From Struthidea cinerea (taxonomy: Eukaryota; Chordata; Aves; Passeriformes; Corcoracidae), in assembly GCA_013397865.1 (NCBI GenBank), contig VZTI01004805.1, positions 996,607-1,060,606 on the forward strand: a stretch of 64,000 nucleotides of DNA. The letters are read 5' to 3'. Positions 49,689-61,925 of this stretch are shown here, in pieces (the stretch's first letter is position 1; each line of letters begins with the position of its first letter). The notes beneath the pieces are model-generated. The model ran no database searches, had not been told where the DNA came from, and saw only the letters and a list, made by a program, of their open reading frames with translations. The translations under genes were made by a program, and so were the position numbers.

Positions 49689-49945
49689 AGGGATACAAAG
49701 CAGAACAATGTCAGTGAATTTTCAGGATTTCTTTAAAATTATGACCTGGAGTCCTGTATCTGATTTTCTGGGGCAATGCATGTTTGTAACACATACTGAC
49801 TGACTTCTTTGAAATTATGTTTTTCAAAAACTGACTTTTAAGTTTTAAACTTTGGTCTTCAGAAAACAGCATGCTCATTCAGTATTAATGCCTGAACATA
49901 AACATTTTAACCTCTCAGAATTGCAAAGCACAAAACAAGCAATAG

Positions 49946-50271
49946 GGATAGTGTCACTCTCTCGGACACGTAATAAGCACGCGGGAGGTCAAAAGCACCC
50001 AGGGCAGAGAGGCCAGAAAAGCCCCGACCCCTGCCCTCCGTCGTTTATTTATATGTTCTTAGAAACCACCATGGATTGGAGGATGAAGATTTCCTCCTCT
50101 CAATCTCACTGGCCCATGGAAATGTCTATCATACAAAGTCCACCTACCAAAGGAATACAAAACAGTCCAGGCATGGTTAGCAAAACATGAGCACGTTTAC
50201 AGAAAGTGCATGAGAAACTATGTACAGAAATTGCAAGCTGAAGAACTGCAAAATGCAGGGCAACAGGATAG
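49946..50271 (-). mobile_element. Solo LTR, ERVK-like, perfect 6-bp duplication, antisense
   Basis: The LTR is 49952-50265 (314 bp), starting TGTCAC and ending CAACA, flanked by the perfect 6-bp direct repeat ggatag (49946-49951 and 50266-50271). Six-base duplications are characteristic of ERVK (class II) integrases. Orientation is taken from the minus strand, which carries TATAAATAAA around 50044-50053 serving as TATA and/or polyadenylation signal, followed toward the left by a GC-richer R/U5. CpG words cluster at its left part. No internal region remains. The plus-strand frame of 112 codons crossing it is a shadow. Confidence 0.82.
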
Positions 50272-53200
50272 TTCCTTGAATCTTGTTCCTTGAATCTTCT
50301 ATTTCCCATTTTTTTGGTTTTTTCCTTCCCTACCCCCACCCCCATTACCACTGCATCATCTTCATCTTGATACATTTTTCTCACTGTATCTCATGTTCAC
50401 TGCGGATATTAATTCCCCTTTCACTCTCTCTCTTTCCTTTGCAAACAAAGTAACCTGTCTCCTTGAGCCTGACCCCACACACAAATACAACTCTTTCATT
50501 TGAGTCTTCCTTTTGAGCAGCGGAGAGTTGTTCCCATCTGATCTTTTTCCTCTGATCAGCCTGTACCCTTGCTGCTCATCTGAAGAGTCCTCAGATCTTC
50601 CAGCCTATTGAGACACACAACTTTCCCTTGAAGTGTGCAAATGACTAGGTATGTACAGGAAATTCACAAAGGCATTTCACAACGACTTATTAACATCCAG
50701 ACTGCAAAATTCACACTTTCAGTCCTACAGTTCATATAATCCTTCCCGGCAAAAGACATTTGGTTGACTAGATTGACGATGTTTTTCTGGGTGACGTAAT
50801 AATAACCCCTTACCTTTCAGGAGATCAGTTTTTAATAGGAGCATGACACAGCATATAGTTACACAAAGTGTTAGTGTGTCCATATTTCATCTGAGAAGAG
50901 TAGTTTCTAGTCCAGACTGTTGAACAAAATGAATTTAGGGAGTATATCCATCATTTTAAGTGAGTTGAAAAGTCTGAGTGTTTGATAGTACTTTAATGGT
51001 GTCTTAAGAGGTGATTCAAGGCAGGTGCTCAGTGCAGCTTTTGTTATTTAAATCATTAGCCTACTTCTTAGAAGGACTGAGGATGTAATGAAGAAAGACC
51101 GTGCCCTTTGAACACCCACTTACGTCACTAAACCAACAGCGAACAGTAAATAAACTGAGTTCTAACAACATTTCCCGAAGGAAAATCTTGAGATTGCAAA
51201 CCAGAAATTGCAATACATGTTAACTGGCAACCTTCCGTAAACTTACGTGGCACCCCCTTGTACTGCTTTTGTTGTCAGAAATCATTGGCTCTTCTCTCAC
51301 TTATATGAACAACTTTTAAAGAGCACACGTGAATTTCAGATTTCTGTCTAAATAAATTCACATCATATGTCTTCGAAGATTCGTGATAAATTTAGCAAAA
51401 TGTGAAACCAGTAACTCCATCTATTTAGGCAGAGACTTCAGAGGTAAAACCAAATCTTTCTAACATTTTTTTCAGGTGATTATGTCAAGGCTCATGTCTT
51501 GACTAATGTTACACATGTGGAGATAGAGTTCTAATGGTTTTATGCACCCTTTAATATATGTATGTGAATAAGGTTTGAAATAATCAGGGGTACAATCTGT
51601 GTTGTTATAAAAAAAAAAAAAAGAAAGAAAAAACCAAAAAACAGCTACATTTGGAACAGCACACCTCATAACCTCTGTTTTCAAAAAAGCTTATTGAAGT
51701 GCAGAGCTGTGTCAAACATTAATTTTTTGGAAGCTGTCTATCTGCTGAACTTTTTACTTGGCTTTGTCTAAATTATTTTTGCAATTATTATTATTTTGTT
51801 CAAATTTTATCCAGACCTAAGATGAAGGTTTCGAAATTCATGTTTGGTACAGAATCTAATATAACCATATTTCATTCTTTCTGTCTTTATTGTTTGGCAC
51901 GAACACACCTTATATATCCATAAGGGTTGTTTTACATTTTTTTCTGTTGATAGAGACAGCACATTTGCTTTATCATGAAAGTTCGTGAGCTTTTATTGTT
52001 TGTTCTCCAACTGTGACAGACATACTCATTCACTAAATACAATTCACATATGAACATTTTCTCATCATTAATAGTCCTCTTTTATTTTTAATTTGTTTGT
52101 TTATGAAAATACTGGTAATAAACTGATCTTGCTGATGAACAGTCTGATGATAAATGAACAGAAGAGATACATTTTGCTGTCGGAGACAGTGCAACTGTTA
52201 TCAGTCAATGATTTGAAAGGTGGTAAACCCAAAGAAAATAGGAAGATATTCCCAGACGTCCCTGCTATAGCAAATAGGCTGCTCCCATGACTGTGCTGCC
52301 AAATACCATGTTTTGAACTGTAAATAAGTTAATTGTATTTTGACCTTTGACAAAATATGTGGGCTCACTGTCCTAGTTTACAATACTTAAAGCTTTACAA
52401 ACTGTATATGTACCAGCTTCAGAAAATTTCATCTGGCTTTTCTTTGTTTTCCTTTCTTCCATGAACTTGTCAGAAAAGTACACTCTAAAATTACTTTTTT
52501 TTTTTTAAAGTACATGTGATATGTATAAGTAAAACCAGAAGATATCAGGAAATAAAACAATGAAGTGTTCTGAAAACCAGTAAGTGTAAAAGCCATGGAG
52601 GATTTAAAGAAAACTAGGAATTACAGCCAAAACCCTGTTAGGTTTTTCTTGTAGAGCAGCAAGACAGTAAATGCTATTTTTCTTTATTTGTTCTTGCGTA
52701 CTCTGAAAGCACTTAGATTATTTCCTTAGTGGGAAAGAGTGGAGAACATCAACTGGGTTTTTTTTAAGAATGTGCACAGAGGTAAAGGTAGGAAGAATAT
52801 TCTGTAGAAGTTAGAAACATAGTGCGCAGCATGAGCAGTATACCTTCTGGGTAAACCAGAGAACCTCTTTTCCTTACATTTTCTGAGGACTAAAAGCTCT
52901 ATAGATCAGAATGTATGTAGCACTGTAACATTCACCTCTACTATAAGTTCCATAAATTCTAGAGGTGTGAACAAGTATTGTGACAACCTATTCATCAAAA
53001 AAAAGGTAAATCTTCATGTGAGTATTCTCATAAAGTGCAATTAGGCAAAATGAAGCAGTGATGTGTATGCTTTGAGTGTGACAGTATAGTAACTGAAGTT
53101 CTACAAAAATATGAGACCTAATTATGTAATCATTCAAGTGAATGCATATTCACTGAACCAAATGAGACTTAATTGCATAAATAATAGTGCTTGTGTGCAC

Positions 53201-53560
53201 ACATTTCTAAATTGGAAACCAAGAGCATTGATATGATGGAAGTTTTAAACTAACACTTCTGACCACTTTCTAAGTAGGAAGACCTTCTCTCCTGCATTCA
53301 TCTAGAAGACTTCCATACTTTAGCACAGCAAATTTTTCCCTCAGTAATGAAAATTGAGAACTTCCATAAAAGAGCTTACCTTCTTAAAGTAGTTAAATTC
53401 TAAAATTTTGTAAAGCATGAGATTTTCTTAGTTTCTCTGTGTCTCTGTTTGAATCCACTAAATATACTAAAGTTTTTCTCTTCTTGTTACCTGGAACTGA
53501 AATAACTGTGATGTGAAGTCAGGCAGGCATTACCTTTACATTTAATTCAGATCTTGAGTT
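50272..53560. other. Unique DNA, no gene seen
   Basis: Immediately right of the LTR, gttccttgaatctt is duplicated in tandem (50271-50284 and 50285-50298). Otherwise AT-rich sequence with an A run near 51608-51620 and no supported exon. Confidence 0.55.
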
Positions 53561-54202
53561 CTGTTTGTCCCAGTTTGGACAAATTTGGAGCAAAATATCC
53601 TCTGATAGAAGGCAGGTTGCAACTACCCCTCCCCCACCAGGTTCGGAAAAGAAAATTTTCCTCGAAGGAAAGTGAAAGAGAAGAAAGCTATTTATTTAAC
53701 AAACACACAGGAAAGGAATAATAATGCTGAATAATGAGATCTCTCTCACTGTGGAGAGAAAACCTGGGAAGATTTCAGAGTCCTTCTGTAGGTGTGGTCT
53801 CTCTCCTCCTCGGAGCTGGGTTGGCGAGAGCCCACCCCCCCGGGCCTCCGGGATAAAATTCTCCCGAAGTGTTCAGATGTTGTTGAAACAGTCCAGAAGA
53901 GAAGAAAAACCAAAGTCCCAGGAAAACAAAGTTCAATTCTCCGTCTCCCGCCGGGAAAAAAAGAAGAGCCGAAAAGTTGGCTGAAAAGCCCAAGGGTGTT
54001 TTTCCCCCCCTTTTTTTTTGACTCTTGCTGCCAACCGCAGAAGCAGAGGAGTGTATCTCGGTGTCCTTGAAACAACTGCTTTGAAAAGTTTGTTGTTTTT
54101 CCTCTGTCCCCTCTCAGGCTCATTTTAAAGGCACAGAAAAGATTGGTGGGCATAGAGTAACGATGGGGGATACACATCATAAAGTCACCCCAAGACACGG
54201 TT
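53561..54202 (-). mobile_element. Solo LTR, ERV (5-bp duplication), antisense
   Basis: The LTR is 53566-54197 (632 bp), from TGTCCCAG to AAGACA, flanked by ctgtt (53561-53565) and cggtt (54198-54202), a 5-bp duplication with one mismatch. On the minus strand a TATA-like TTTAAAA lies near 54123-54129 and AATAAA near 53692-53700, so transcription would run right to left with a long R region. The central part is rich in CpG and in C and G runs. I recognise the general text as an avian LTR type ('cctttaaaatgagcctgag' on the minus strand) but cannot name the family. The 150-codon minus-strand frame at 53746-54198 is a shadow. Confidence 0.78.
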
Positions 54203-55597
54203 TTAAGGTGTACTGGAAGTTTAAATATTCTGGATGATACAAGCCATGTTCAGATATTATAAAGTCATGTGAACACAGTATTTTTCATCCAAGATACATT
54301 GTGGAAGAAAGCCTGGAATGTTATTTTTTTAGATCTTGCTCTCTGTTCTATCTTCCAATCTCACTACCTTTGGTGACTTTTCTTACAGTAGTCTTTCTGC
54401 TTGTGTGAAATCATTTACACAGTGTTTGTCCTATGCTAACTGTAATTCAGTTATGTGATTTCCCTGCTGTTCAAATGAATTTGAAAATCAAAGGAACCCG
54501 TAATAGATCTTGGAAATATATTTCTGCTGTTGAATAAAATGATGTGCTTTGTTCAAGTTTCTCTGGAAGACAGCACTGGTAAATAACATATAAACCATTG
54601 CTTTAGATTTTCATGTCCCATGAATTGACTTTAAAATATTCTGAAAAATTGACAGAGTTAATTGAAAGGAACTCATTTAGTTTCTCGTTTGCATTCAAGG
54701 GATTTTTTTTTTCTGATTTTGTGTTAATGGGGTCTGCCGTGTGAACATGAAATACTGACAGAAGGCCCAGCAAATACCTTTCCAAGTTGTCACGAGGATC
54801 TGCCCAAAGAGTATGATAAATGTCAAGTATCAATCAAAAAATAAAAGGTTCTGTTAGACAGAGACAGATACTGAGCTGATGGGATTCATGTTATTTTGTA
54901 TGCCACATACAGAGAGGCTCAGGGAGTGAGTAGCTATTGTGGATACTTAAAATGGCCACAAATTCTGGGTATCTACTCTTCCTGTTTTAATTTACCTGCC
55001 GCGTTTGTTTTTAAGGATAGAGAGTAGAGTAGAGTAGAATTTCAATCTTTATGTCTAAATTTTCCATAGTTAAGAGTTGGCCTGGAAGAGCAAAGCACTT
55101 CAGTTCTCCCTTGAGTGTACTCATACCCTTTTAGCTGTCTTTGCAGGTTTAGGTTTGCCCTGTCTCTTCGCTTGCAAGATTCTTTCTTTTTCTTCACTTG
55201 GAGTAAATTCCAGCTTCAGTCTCACTTATTTCCACTGTAAAACTGTCATGTCTGACAACTGAACCTACACCTCCAAACAAATTTCACACATTGTAGGTAG
55301 AGCTTGCTGGCCTTGTGAGACCTGTAGTTCAGGATACAGATTTTGGTGGTGCTCTGTCTGTACAGAGTAGGACTGAGAAATTGAGAAGTCAGGCTTCTTT
55401 ACATATTTATAACTTTCCTGCCTACCGCCAGTCGTGAATAAAATACCTTTGCAGGTCAGATTTTTAGGTGGATTGGTTGTCTTGCAAACTGAAGTGTTGT
55501 CTTCCAGAACTTACTCTTTTTCTCCAGAAAGACTGCCTGCAAAATGTTCATACTGAGCTAACAGAAGTTGCAAGGAGGGTATGTGTTACTTGTGTAG
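54203..55597. other. Unique DNA, no gene seen
   Basis: No exon recognised. It includes three AGAGT units at 55021-55035. Confidence 0.55.
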
Positions 55598-55680
55598 TGT
55601 CCAGAGAACCACTGAGTGGCTTGGATTGGAAAGAACCTTCAAAGATCATCTAGTCCAACTCCCTTGCTATGGACAGATGG
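55598..55680 (-). mobile_element. CR1 LINE 3'-end fragment, antisense
   Basis: The text 'cttggattggaaagaacctt' followed by 'gatcatctagtccaactccc' and 'tgctatggacag' is the antisense CR1 3' terminus. Only about 80 bp is recognisable. The next CR1 text in the same orientation appears some 870 bp to the right at 56548, so these may be two halves of one interrupted copy or independent fragments. Confidence 0.85.
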
Positions 55681-56547
55681 GTGACAGATATGAAGAATAA
55701 CTCTTTTTCTCTGCCCATACTATAATATCTGTAATAATATCTGTAAATTCTGGTTATTCCAAATAAAAAAATTATAAATATAAGACTTTTATGAACAGAG
55801 ATTGCCTTATAAAATATTATTATGTATATAATTAAAATACATGCAAATTCTGTGATACATTAAGAAGTTAGATCCACAGAATTCTTTTCCAGCCACTCGT
55901 GTACCAAGTTCCCCTCCATGTGGGATCATACCCAGGGCAATGTTTATCCAAGTGTGGAGCTAAATGTCTCCAGTGAGCACTCTTATATCTGTTTCCCTGT
56001 GTAGTTTCTAGGATGTTTCTTCCTTTTATCTAACCTAATACACAACCTTTCACTAAGTCAGAGCTGATTCAGCACAGTTAGTGAGTTTTCTTTCCTTGTG
56101 GCCCATAAATTCTGCTTTCTTTGTGTCCATTATCAGTGATACATTGTTCTCCCCCAGCTTTGTTGATCTTCCCCTAGGTCTGAGATAACACCCAGACAAC
56201 AGTGCCACCTTTCTCTTATCTCAAGTTCCTGTAACGGTGGCTTAACTTGCAGTCCAAGTTCCAGGTATTCTTGGAGGCAGTTTGGGGGTGGGCATATTCG
56301 GGAGTCTGTCCCATAACCTGGGGGGTCTTTGTTTGACCAGTGATATGCATACAAGCTTTTTTACACAGTTTGCCAGAGTGGGAATTTTTCTCTGGCTGCA
56401 TTAGCCACTAACCAGGTCTTGCCTCCAGCATGCCTGGAGCTAGTGCCATCCTGTCGCTCCATTCTGTGCTTATGGCAAAGTCATTCTGTGTCCTTAACAG
56501 TGTTTGAGAGAGGCAACTGTGCTCTTTGAGTCCCTACACCTTCTGAT
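55681..56547. other. Sequence between two CR1 pieces, unidentified
   Basis: About 870 bp of sequence that I do not recognise as CR1. An intact CR1 would need only about 350-400 bp between the two flanking landmarks. It may be a later insertion, a divergent CR1 portion or simply unique DNA. Confidence 0.4.
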
Positions 56548-56660
56548 GCTGGTGAACCCAGTGCTGGACACAGTACTGCAGGTGGGTTCTCATGAGAGCA
56601 GAGCAGAGGGGCAGAATCCCCTCCCTCGCCCTGCTGCCCACGCTGCTTTTGGTGTCTTTT
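56548..56660 (-). mobile_element. CR1 LINE fragment, antisense
   Basis: Well-preserved antisense CR1 text: 'cccagtgctggacacagtac', 'gagcagagcagaggggcaga', 'atcccctccctcgccctgct' and 'cacgctgcttttggtg'. Short, internal to the CR1 3' region, with approximate boundaries. Same strand as 55598-55680. Confidence 0.85.
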
Positions 56661-59600
56661 TCTTACAGACACATGATATCACTAGAAATAATAAAACTTA
56701 GGTTAAGAAAAATTTGTGTACAAATGCTGTTTAAAGAACAGTTGATTCTGTCGTCTTCTTCCTTCTGATTTTGCTCATTCAGAGGTCTCTAAATTCCTCC
56801 AGGATACAGAGTTTTGCAGCTTTCGAACCATGCAGAAAAGCCATACGGACTTTGCATAGAGAATACAAAGAAGAAAGGGACATTTTCAGCTCTGTCACAA
56901 CAATGCATGGTGCCCATCTGTCTACAATTGAAAGTCATTAAAATCTGAAGGTTCTGACCCAGCAAGCATAAAACTAATAATTTTGTAATATTCTAATGAC
57001 TACAGATGATCTAATTTCCTTCTTTATTTTATGATGAAATCTGGTATGCTCTGTAATCACCTTCCAGGGAAAGTATGGGTGCATATTCTGAAAATCAGGT
57101 TTAAAGTATATATCAAATAGCAAGAAGCCTGCACAGTCATTTTATATTGCATCTATTGTGGAAGAAATCAAGAACTATCTTGACAAGAGCTTTGATAAAT
57201 CACCTTCCAGTCTCCAGTAGTGCAGTATAGGTGCTTATGTTTCTGTTGCCTGTATTTCACTTCTGGCGACTGGGGTTAGAGATCAATCTTAAAAGTTGTC
57301 ATGCTCTTTCCTTCCACAGAAAATAAAAACTTATTCAAGGTCTGGCTCCCTTTTTCCACTCTTTGTTGCAGTACATGGTGTCAGTCTATTTTTAGAATTA
57401 TCCATTTAACTTTGGCCTTTGAGATATCTGATTGAAAAGAAAACAGCAATGCAAAAATAACTTCTCATGATAAACAGTACATGGATCATTTTGCCACTCA
57501 GTCGTTGATTTTCAAATCTTTAATACTTGGAAGACTTTTGGGATCCCCTCTGGAACACTTCCCACCACGGTGCATTTCTTGAGGGCGGGAAATGGACTGC
57601 TGTTAAAAGAGCTGTCAGTTTGATAGAGGGGGAACTGACATTGTATATGTAATGAAGATATAAACTGTTTTGGCACAAAATTATAGCACTTTCAAAATAT
57701 TCTACACTTTTTGCCATCTTAAGCCTCTAAGTAGTGTTTTTATATGCTTTGTTGATGTTAGATAATTTTGAATTGCTTTGAGATAGGGATATCTGCATTT
57801 TGTGGTGAACCCCATTTTGTTTTTTAATTTTTTTCCTGCCTGTGGACATTTGTTCCATCTTTCTAACAGTGTCATTTAAACAAGTGTTTCTGTAAGCTTT
57901 TAAATGAGTTTCCCAGATTTTCCTTGCTGTGGTGGCTGACTTCAGTCTTAAAGAAAAATTTAATTAAAACTTTTTCTCTTTTGAGGGCATTTCTCTGTCT
58001 TTTTTTCTTCTTCTCCATGGACCCACTGTGCCAAGTAGTGCATATGCTGCTTCTGCACTTTTCCTACCATTGCCAGCACCTAGGGGGTCACTTCCTTCTT
58101 CTCTACAGGCTATTTTAGGACCTCACCTCTCTGTGACTTCTTTAAAGCTGACCAGTGTGGGTAAATGCAGTCACTTGGGTCAAAATCTTGGATATAGGGA
58201 ACAGAAAACCTGACTGCATATGTCTGAGAAGCCAAGCTAAAAATAGGAAGAACACTTGCCTGACTTGTTTTACTTTGCAGTCTCTGGAAGGCCTGGGTCT
58301 GAAATGAATGGAAATTTTATAATAGGACAGTCCAAGAGTTTTCTAGAATATCCAGCAGTGTCACATACCAGCTCGAGATCTATTCAGACACTTTCTGCTA
58401 CATTTCCTTTAGGAACTTTATCTTTTTTTTTTTTGCATTTGTGGTCTTGGAGACAAGAAAGAAGCAGAGAAACGGTGAATTTGCCACAGGAATGCAGAAC
58501 GTCTTACATTTGAATTGGTGACCAGGTTTAGGCAAAATTTATTTAGACTCCATATCCACACTGGAGACCATTGTAAAATTCAAGCTTATTGACTTCACAT
58601 TTTCTGAACATGAACTTTACTTAGCTTATGATAGTGAATCCTGTACCTCATGCTGAGCTTAGAAACTGGTTTCAGAGTCAACAGGATCTGAGGATTTGAC
58701 AAGAAATAGATAAATATAAGGGAAAGACCCTCTGATGACAGATTCTGGGACAAGGAACTCCTGTGAAATTGAGTTAGATCAGAAAGGTAGTCATACAGTC
58801 AACTGAAATGGTTGTCTCAAACAAATACTTACATAGCTTCATTGTCTTTAGGGTATCTAAAAACAAAATTGAAAATTAAGGCGGTTTCTAAGCCCCTGGA
58901 AAAGGGAAATTGGTAGGACTGATATTTGGGGTGAATGCTTCAAGTCCAGACAACACCCTAGCAACTGAAATAGTAACTCTTAAAAGAAAGTACTCAACTG
59001 AGGTACTTTTCAGCCTCCTGAAACAGAGATTTTGGAGTTTGCATAGTGAAAGAATCGCAGACACTGAATTACATTTGTTCTTTGACAATGCATGTGAATG
59101 ATATTTCCTTTCACCTTGGGTCTGAAAGGTTTGTTCAGGCGACAGGAATGCATTCAGGAGTGCTCTTTTCTTCCTTCATTAACTGTGCCAGCAATTACCA
59201 TGTTTGCAGTTGTCCTTGTATGCATTTGACCCAAAAGTGAGTATGAGAGACCAAGCTCAGTGCTTGCAGTGCATCCACCTAGGAGATGAGTGTCAGACTT
59301 CAGTGAACACCTGTGTGTCTGAGAATATAAAGTGAAGAAGAACCTAGAGTACCTGATCCCGTAGCATCCTGGAACCAATAAATTTAGATTGAAATTCCCT
59401 ACAGCTGAGGTTGGAATTTAAGTTGAATTATTCATTTAGAGAGGTCAAGTGGCTTTACCACCATAGTTCTCTGTGAACATTTTTTAATCTGATTGCGTTA
59501 GGCAAAATCTGGCCAAATTACTTAACACTCTTTTGAATAACTAGGAGGGCAGTTCTGTTGTTTGTTTAGTGTGGGGTTTTGTTTATTTACTGTAATGGCT

Positions 59601-61493
59601 AAATTGTTACTCTGTTTTAAGGCTGGATGTCAATGACAGATGTATTTCAGTCCTCCCATTACGTAGGTTAATGGCCTAGCCTCCTTGAAAGCACATATGT
59701 AGTTTTGATTTGCAAATAAAGATCTCTTAATGGGGATGTGTTTTACTCAAGGGTTGAGTTTCTTCCTGGTTTCAGATATTTTGTACCATTATCAAAGCAT
59801 TGAAGAAAGTTTCTTCTGAACTCCACAGACAGATGCTGAATATTTGTGTAGATGTAGTCAAAAGCTTGTAGAATTTGGCTACTTCATATTTGCAACTGCA
59901 AATATCCTTAGTCCAGAAAGGCAAATGTAAAGCATGAAGTTGGAACAGAAAACAAATGAGACACCTGAGCAAAGGAAATTGTAAAAGAAAAAGCTAGATG
60001 GAAAAACCAAAGTTATGAAAGGGAATTCTATGGAGAAGTATTAATAAGGAACATAAAAAAGAAAACCTGTGGAAAGAAAGGTTTCAACTTTTTTTTTAAA
60101 TTTAATTGAAAAGTTGGGCAACATATAAGTGAAAAGAGAAACAATGAAGTGACAAAGCAATGGTCATCATAATGACTCTCCTATTCACTACTTTTCTTAA
60201 ATTGGAATGACTCAAGGAAAGGATTGTGTAGTCATGTACAAATGATCATGAAAAGACCAAAGAAAAAGACAAGAGGGAAAAGAAATTGGTTTTCGATGGC
60301 TTTTTGTTGTTTTGTTTAATTTTTAAGACAGCATGGTTCCAGATATTTTTTTATTATTATTTTTAGAAAAGACCTTAAAAAAACCACATCTTGTCCCATG
60401 ATTCATTATCACCAGCTGATTCAACTGCTTACTTTTACATCTGTCACCTCCTCCTCTACAATTTGAATAAAAGACTCAGTACAGGCTGATAGAACAGGAG
60501 AATAAAATTTAGATGTTTCCTTGCTAGCTCCATGGATGCTCCCAAGAGTCATTGCATGCAGGGCAGCAGCTGGATGTTCATTGTGCTGAATCGAGTTTAA
60601 TGAGAATAGAAACTGTATATACTGCTCTAGAAATTGCACTGGGAACCACCTTCAGACATTTTCAGCACCATAATATTTTGCAGAAGGAATGAAATTGAAT
60701 CTGTCAATTCTGCTTACATACATATGAAAAGAGGCTTTAATTGTTGCTTGATTAGATTAACATTGTACTTACAGTCCTTACATGCACAGCATTTCAGGTT
60801 ATCTGTACCCTAAGAGAAAAATTCTCACTTCTCCTTTGTAGTCTTTTACTATTCATTTGGTGTACATTATCCAGTGAAGTATTTTCATGGATCAGCACCT
60901 CGTGAAGGGCTACATTGTATTTGGTTCACATGATATACTTATTAAATGACTATAATTTCCTGGAAACTTCTCTAATATTTGGTGTTAGTGTCCTGAAGTA
61001 ATGCTTATGATAAAATTGATGGTGTAAGATACTGGTGGTTAAATTGAAACCTAGTCTCTTCTAGTGTAGCTGTTAATAACAGTATTTCAAGACCCACAGA
61101 TAATGCTGCCATAACAAAACCTTCCTTTCAAATCATCTTCAGTGAACCCACTTAAATTTAATTTCTAGAGACTTTATAACTGTAGGTGGGTACTTGAGGC
61201 AATAGCAGAAGACAGATTTTTTTCCTTCTAGTGCATGCAGTGTGTTGTTATAAAGACATGCCTCTGGCAGGATTAATTTTATTTTTCAGAGAGTTTTTAA
61301 TTTTTTTATGAAAAATGTGCTTGGGTTGAAGATGGGCCAAATCGGTTCTACTACTGAGGATATTCGTTATGAAACTCAACTAAGATAATTCCTGATTTGT
61401 CTAAAATGGTGGATCACTGCTCAAAATTCAGGGAAATGTCAACAGATCTTCACTTTGCCGTACAAGACCTTTGTGACCCATACTGGAAGTTTC
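56661..61493. other. Unique DNA, no gene seen
   Basis: No exon, RNA gene or repeat family recognised across this 4.8 kb. All open frames are under about 90 codons. Confidence 0.55.
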
Positions 61494-61925
61494 ACGGATT
61501 GTTGCTAGGTTTGGTTTAGCAAGCTGCAGCTTTCCTGGAGAGCACAGCTGGGCTGCTTAGGGCAGGGCAGCCATTCTGCCCTCCCGTAGTCCTTTTGGAT
61601 GGCCTGAGCTCCTGCTCCAGCTAGCTGGGCTCTGCAACACAGTGATAGCAAAGGAGGCGAGAAGGGTCTCTCCATGAGGGCCTCAGAGGCCTTTTATTGT
61701 TGCATCTTGTTCAGGTGGTTTCCTGAGGCTCAGAGACCTGGTGATCCGGGAACAGGGGGGTTTTCTTGGGGCCCAGGAGCCGTACGTGGGCACAGTTGGG
61801 GTACAGGAACCAATAGGGAGGACGCGAGGGAGTGGCCAGGGCTAGGGACAGGGTAAAGTGGGAGGGGAACAATGTGAAAGACATTTGATAAGTGAATCAG
61901 TGGGAAATACAACACCACAACGGAT
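61494..61925 (-). mobile_element. Solo LTR, ERVK-like, perfect 6-bp duplication, antisense
   Basis: The LTR is 61500-61919 (420 bp), starting TGTTGC and ending CCACA, flanked by the perfect 6-bp direct repeat acggat (61494-61499 and 61920-61925). The 6-bp duplication points to an ERVK (class II) integrase. On the minus strand the U3 carries ATTGG (CCAAT box in inverted form, plus-strand ccaat at 61810-61814) and AATAAAA at about 61692-61698, consistent with transcription leftwards. The LTR is GC- and CpG-richer than its flanks. No internal retroviral sequence remains on either side, so it is a solo LTR. Short frames inside on both strands are shadows. Confidence 0.9.

Larger units (their letters stand above)
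47839..49945. other. Unique DNA between two LTRs, no gene seen
   Basis: No exon recognised. It contains a strong hairpin at 48669-48698 and a G/T-rich tract at 49631-49688. Confidence 0.55.

Noticed and set aside
53746..54198. 150-codon minus-strand open frame
   Set aside because: Coincides with the LTR at 53566-54197, whose ends and duplication explain the segment.
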